Below are positions 7,087 to 8,860 of a stretch of DNA of 8,860 nucleotides, one piece after another. The notes under the pieces are model-generated. The model worked only from the letters and a program-made list of their open reading frames with translations. It was not told where the DNA came from and made no database searches. This DNA is from Chitinophagaceae bacterium (GTDB lineage: Bacteria; Bacteroidota; Bacteroidia; Chitinophagales; Chitinophagaceae), in NCBI GenBank assembly GCA_023251335.1, contig JAHEZA010000067.1, forward strand, positions 1 through 8,860. Direction: 5' to 3'. Positions within the stretch are counted from its first letter, which is position 1; every line of letters starts with the position of its first letter. Made by a program: the position numbers and the translations under genes.

Positions 7087-8860
7087 TCACTTTTTTGTGC
7101 GATACAATGGCAGAGAAAAATAGAATCGCGAACCCTTGCCAGGTTTGCTTTCTACTCCGATGCTTCCTTTATGACGCTTTACAATTTCAGAAGCAATGAA
7201 AAGCCCGATTCCAAAACCAGGAAAAGTCTTCTCACTCTTTCCCTCTACCCTGTAAAATCGTTCAAATATTTTTCTCTGGTAATTTTTATCTATTCCAATT
7301 CCTTCATCTTTTACAGAAACCAATATACGCTGTTTTTCAACAACCGACTTTACTATAATATTTCCATTTTTGGGTGAATACTTTATAGCATTTGAAATAA
7401 GATTGATTAAAACCTGTCTAATTCTTTCTCTGTCGGCGAAAACAATAGTGCTTGCATGATTTTCAAAAGCAATTTTGTGATTGGGATAAATGATTTCAAG
7501 CCCTTCGATCTCTTCTTCTATAAGGCTGTTCATATCAAATCGTTGCTTATGAAATGTGAGTGTGCCTGTTCTTATTTTTGAAACATCCAGGAGATCTCCA
7601 ATGAGCGTGGTCAGTTTTTCGATTTGAACATGTACTCTGTCGAGAGATTGGACTAACACAGTATCTGCACTATTTTTGTACATGCTTTGTAGTATCTGCA
7701 CATATCCTTTTATAGAAGTGATTGGAGTTTTTAATTCGTGGCTGGCCATACTGATAAAATAATCTTTCTGCGCTTCCTGTTCTTTTATTTCTTGTATATC
7801 GGTGCTGGTGCCTATCCAGAATTGAATTTTGTCCTGGTCGTCTTTTAGCGGAACTGCCCGGCTGAGCTGCCACCTGTAGGCACCGTCATCTCTTCTGAAG
7901 CGATGTTCGAAAATAAAGTTCTTTCCACCATTGATTGCATTTCTCCATTTAAGAATATTTTCTTCCCTTTCGTCAGGATGAATTACGTTTAACCAGCTAT
8001 CGGGTTGTAACTGTTTTTCGGAAATGCCTGAATAATCGTAAAACGCCCTGTTAAAATAATTGATATGGCCTCGCTGATCTGACGTCCACACAAATTGGGG
8101 CATGCTGTCAGCAAGTAGCTTAAATCTGCCTTCACTTTGCTCTACTTTTTTTCGCGCAAGTACCTGTTCTGTTACATCAGAACCTACTACCATTATTCCA
8201 TAAATTTTTCCTTCACTGTTGATTAATGGGTCGTATTCAAAATTGACGTAAATTTTTTCAAGTTTGCCGTACCTGTTTAATTTTACTGGAAATTCAGATG
8301 CTGAAAAAGGCTTTCCCGAATAGTATACGCTGTCCAGTAATAATTTGGCCTGCTCTATATCCAGTTCTGTCATTGACTCCAGCACCGGCTTATTCAACAT
8401 TTGCCCACTTGTTTTCCCCATCAATTTCAGCGCCGATTCATTGATGATTTCTACTATGTACTCCGGACCCGTTAATATGCCAATAGAGACGGGCGCGTTC
8501 AAAATAAACCTGCGCAATCTTCTTTCACTTTTTTCGAGCGCAACGCGGTATTGTTCTTCCTGGGTTATATCTCTCAGCGTGCCAATTAGTTTCGACGGCT
8601 TGCCGTTATGATCATAAAAAACCTTGCCCATTGTACTTATGCGGGCAATACTATTGTCCGGCTTTATCAACCGGGCTTCATATTTATATGTTCCGGAAAC
8701 CAAAGATTCCTCAAAAGCCTTTTTCACGATGTTGCGCCTGTCTGACGGATAAAGTTGTTTGCGAATATCATGGAGTGTCAATTTTTTAGAATCAGTATGC
8801 CCAAATATGTTCACGAATTTTTCGCTGTATTTTATCTTATCAGTAATCAAATCAATTTCC
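7087..8860 (-). CDS. Multi-PAS sensor histidine kinase (5' partial, cut by window edge)
   Basis: A two-component sensor kinase that would autophosphorylate on His and pass the phosphate to a response regulator not seen here. The frame stays open through 8860; the TTG at 8850 is only the first possible start inside the window, so the N-terminus is missing. Numbering from that TTG: a PAS/PAC unit at about 1-100 (RxxDITQ at 93-97), a second PAS at about 110-230 (SDVTEQ), and a third at about 240-357 (HPDER at 291-295, TSTDIQE). HisKA follows, with the phospho-acceptor His371 in SHELKTP. The HATPase domain has an N-box NLISNAIKYSP (Asn487), G1 box DEGIGI (515-520), F-box FERFYR (529-534) and G2 box GFGIGL (545-550). 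All are intact, so it should be active. No membrane segment is visible in this part, which suggests cytosolic sensing, but one could lie upstream. It ends SLPLYRTKK. PAS ligands cannot be predicted. Confidence 0.95.
   Translation of the reverse strand, partial: EIDLITDKIKYSEKFVNIFGHTDSKKLTLHDIRKQLYPSDRRNIVKKAFEESLVSGTYKYEARLIKPDNSIARISTMGKVFYDHNGKPSKLIGTLRDITQEEQYRVALEKSERRLRRFILNAPVSIGILTGPEYIVEIINESALKLMGKTSGQMLNKPVLESMTELDIEQAKLLLDSVYYSGKPFSASEFPVKLNRYGKLEKIYVNFEYDPLINSEGKIYGIMVVGSDVTEQVLARKKVEQSEGRFKLLADSMPQFVWTSDQRGHINYFNRAFYDYSGISEKQLQPDSWLNVIHPDEREENILKWRNAINGGKNFIFEHRFRRDDGAYRWQLSRAVPLKDDQDKIQFWIGTSTDIQEIKEQEAQKDYFISMASHELKTPITSIKGYVQILQSMYKNSADTVLVQSLDRVHVQIEKLTTLIGDLLDVSKIRTGTLTFHKQRFDMNSLIEEEIEGLEIIYPNHKIAFENHASTIVFADRERIRQVLINLISNAIKYSPKNGNIIVKSVVEKQRILVSVKDEGIGIDKNYQRKIFERFYRVEGKSEKTFPGFGIGLFIASEIVKRHKGSIGVESKPGKGSRFYFSLPLYRTKK

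Noticed and set aside
7081..7103. Hairpin ATCG-CAC / GTG-CGAT around a T6 loop as a terminator
   Set aside because: Only 7 pairs with a 3-base bulge, no T run after the stem on the plus strand, and it overlaps the kinase stop region.
6919..7377. A plus-strand 152-codon open frame across the S4/kinase junction
   Set aside because: It overlaps the S4 gene in another frame and runs antisense through conserved kinase ATPase motifs; its translation has no protein-like pattern.
1..8860. CRISPR array, tRNA, rRNA, insertion sequence or attachment site
   Set aside because: No regularly spaced direct repeats, no tRNA-like or rRNA-like stretch, no transposase or integrase reading frame, and no terminal inverted repeats were seen.

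Overview
The window looks like chromosomal DNA from a member of the Bacteroidota, probably of the Chitinophagaceae/Sphingobacteriia type; the genus cannot be fixed from sequence alone. Reasons: AT-rich DNA with many A/T runs between genes, little Shine-Dalgarno signal before starts, a dipeptidyl-peptidase-IV-like S9 peptidase of the Bacteroidota style (signal peptide ending in a Ser-Phe-Ser/Gln cleavage site), and a soluble multi-PAS hybrid-free histidine kinase of the type common in that phylum.

Layout. (1) Positions 1-4197, plus strand: a four-gene cassette of mostly unrecognised proteins. It holds the 3' part of a gene for a protein with a Ser/Ala-rich middle and a Cys-rich, coiled-coil C-terminus; a 767-residue beta-rich protein with no signal peptide; a small membrane protein of the DUF1360 type with a CxxC motif; and an 86-residue protein starting Met-Cys-Asn-Cys that resembles small phage-structural-type proteins. 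The last three are packed with gaps of 5 and 11 bases and are very likely cotranscribed. (2) 4239-4277: a strong A/T-flanked hairpin that can terminate transcription from both sides. (3) 4282-6474, minus strand: an exported S9B/DPP-IV-family serine peptidase with complete catalytic triad and N-terminal-amine-binding Glu motif. (4) 6475-6692: divergent intergenic region. (5) 6693-7076, plus strand: an S4-domain RNA-binding protein of the Hsp15 (HslR) type. (6) 7087-8860, minus strand: a PAS-PAS-PAS-HisKA-HATPase sensor histidine kinase, cut by the right window edge and converging on the S4 gene with only 10 bases between stops.

The right half (peptidase, S4 protein, kinase) is ordinary housekeeping or signalling content in separate transcription units. 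The left half is the part worth attention. It is a compact module of two large proteins of unknown function, a small multi-pass membrane protein and a tiny Cys-motif protein, ending cleanly at a terminator. Its role cannot be deduced from the window. A structural or surface-associated assembly is an inference only, and the upstream part of the operon lies outside the window.
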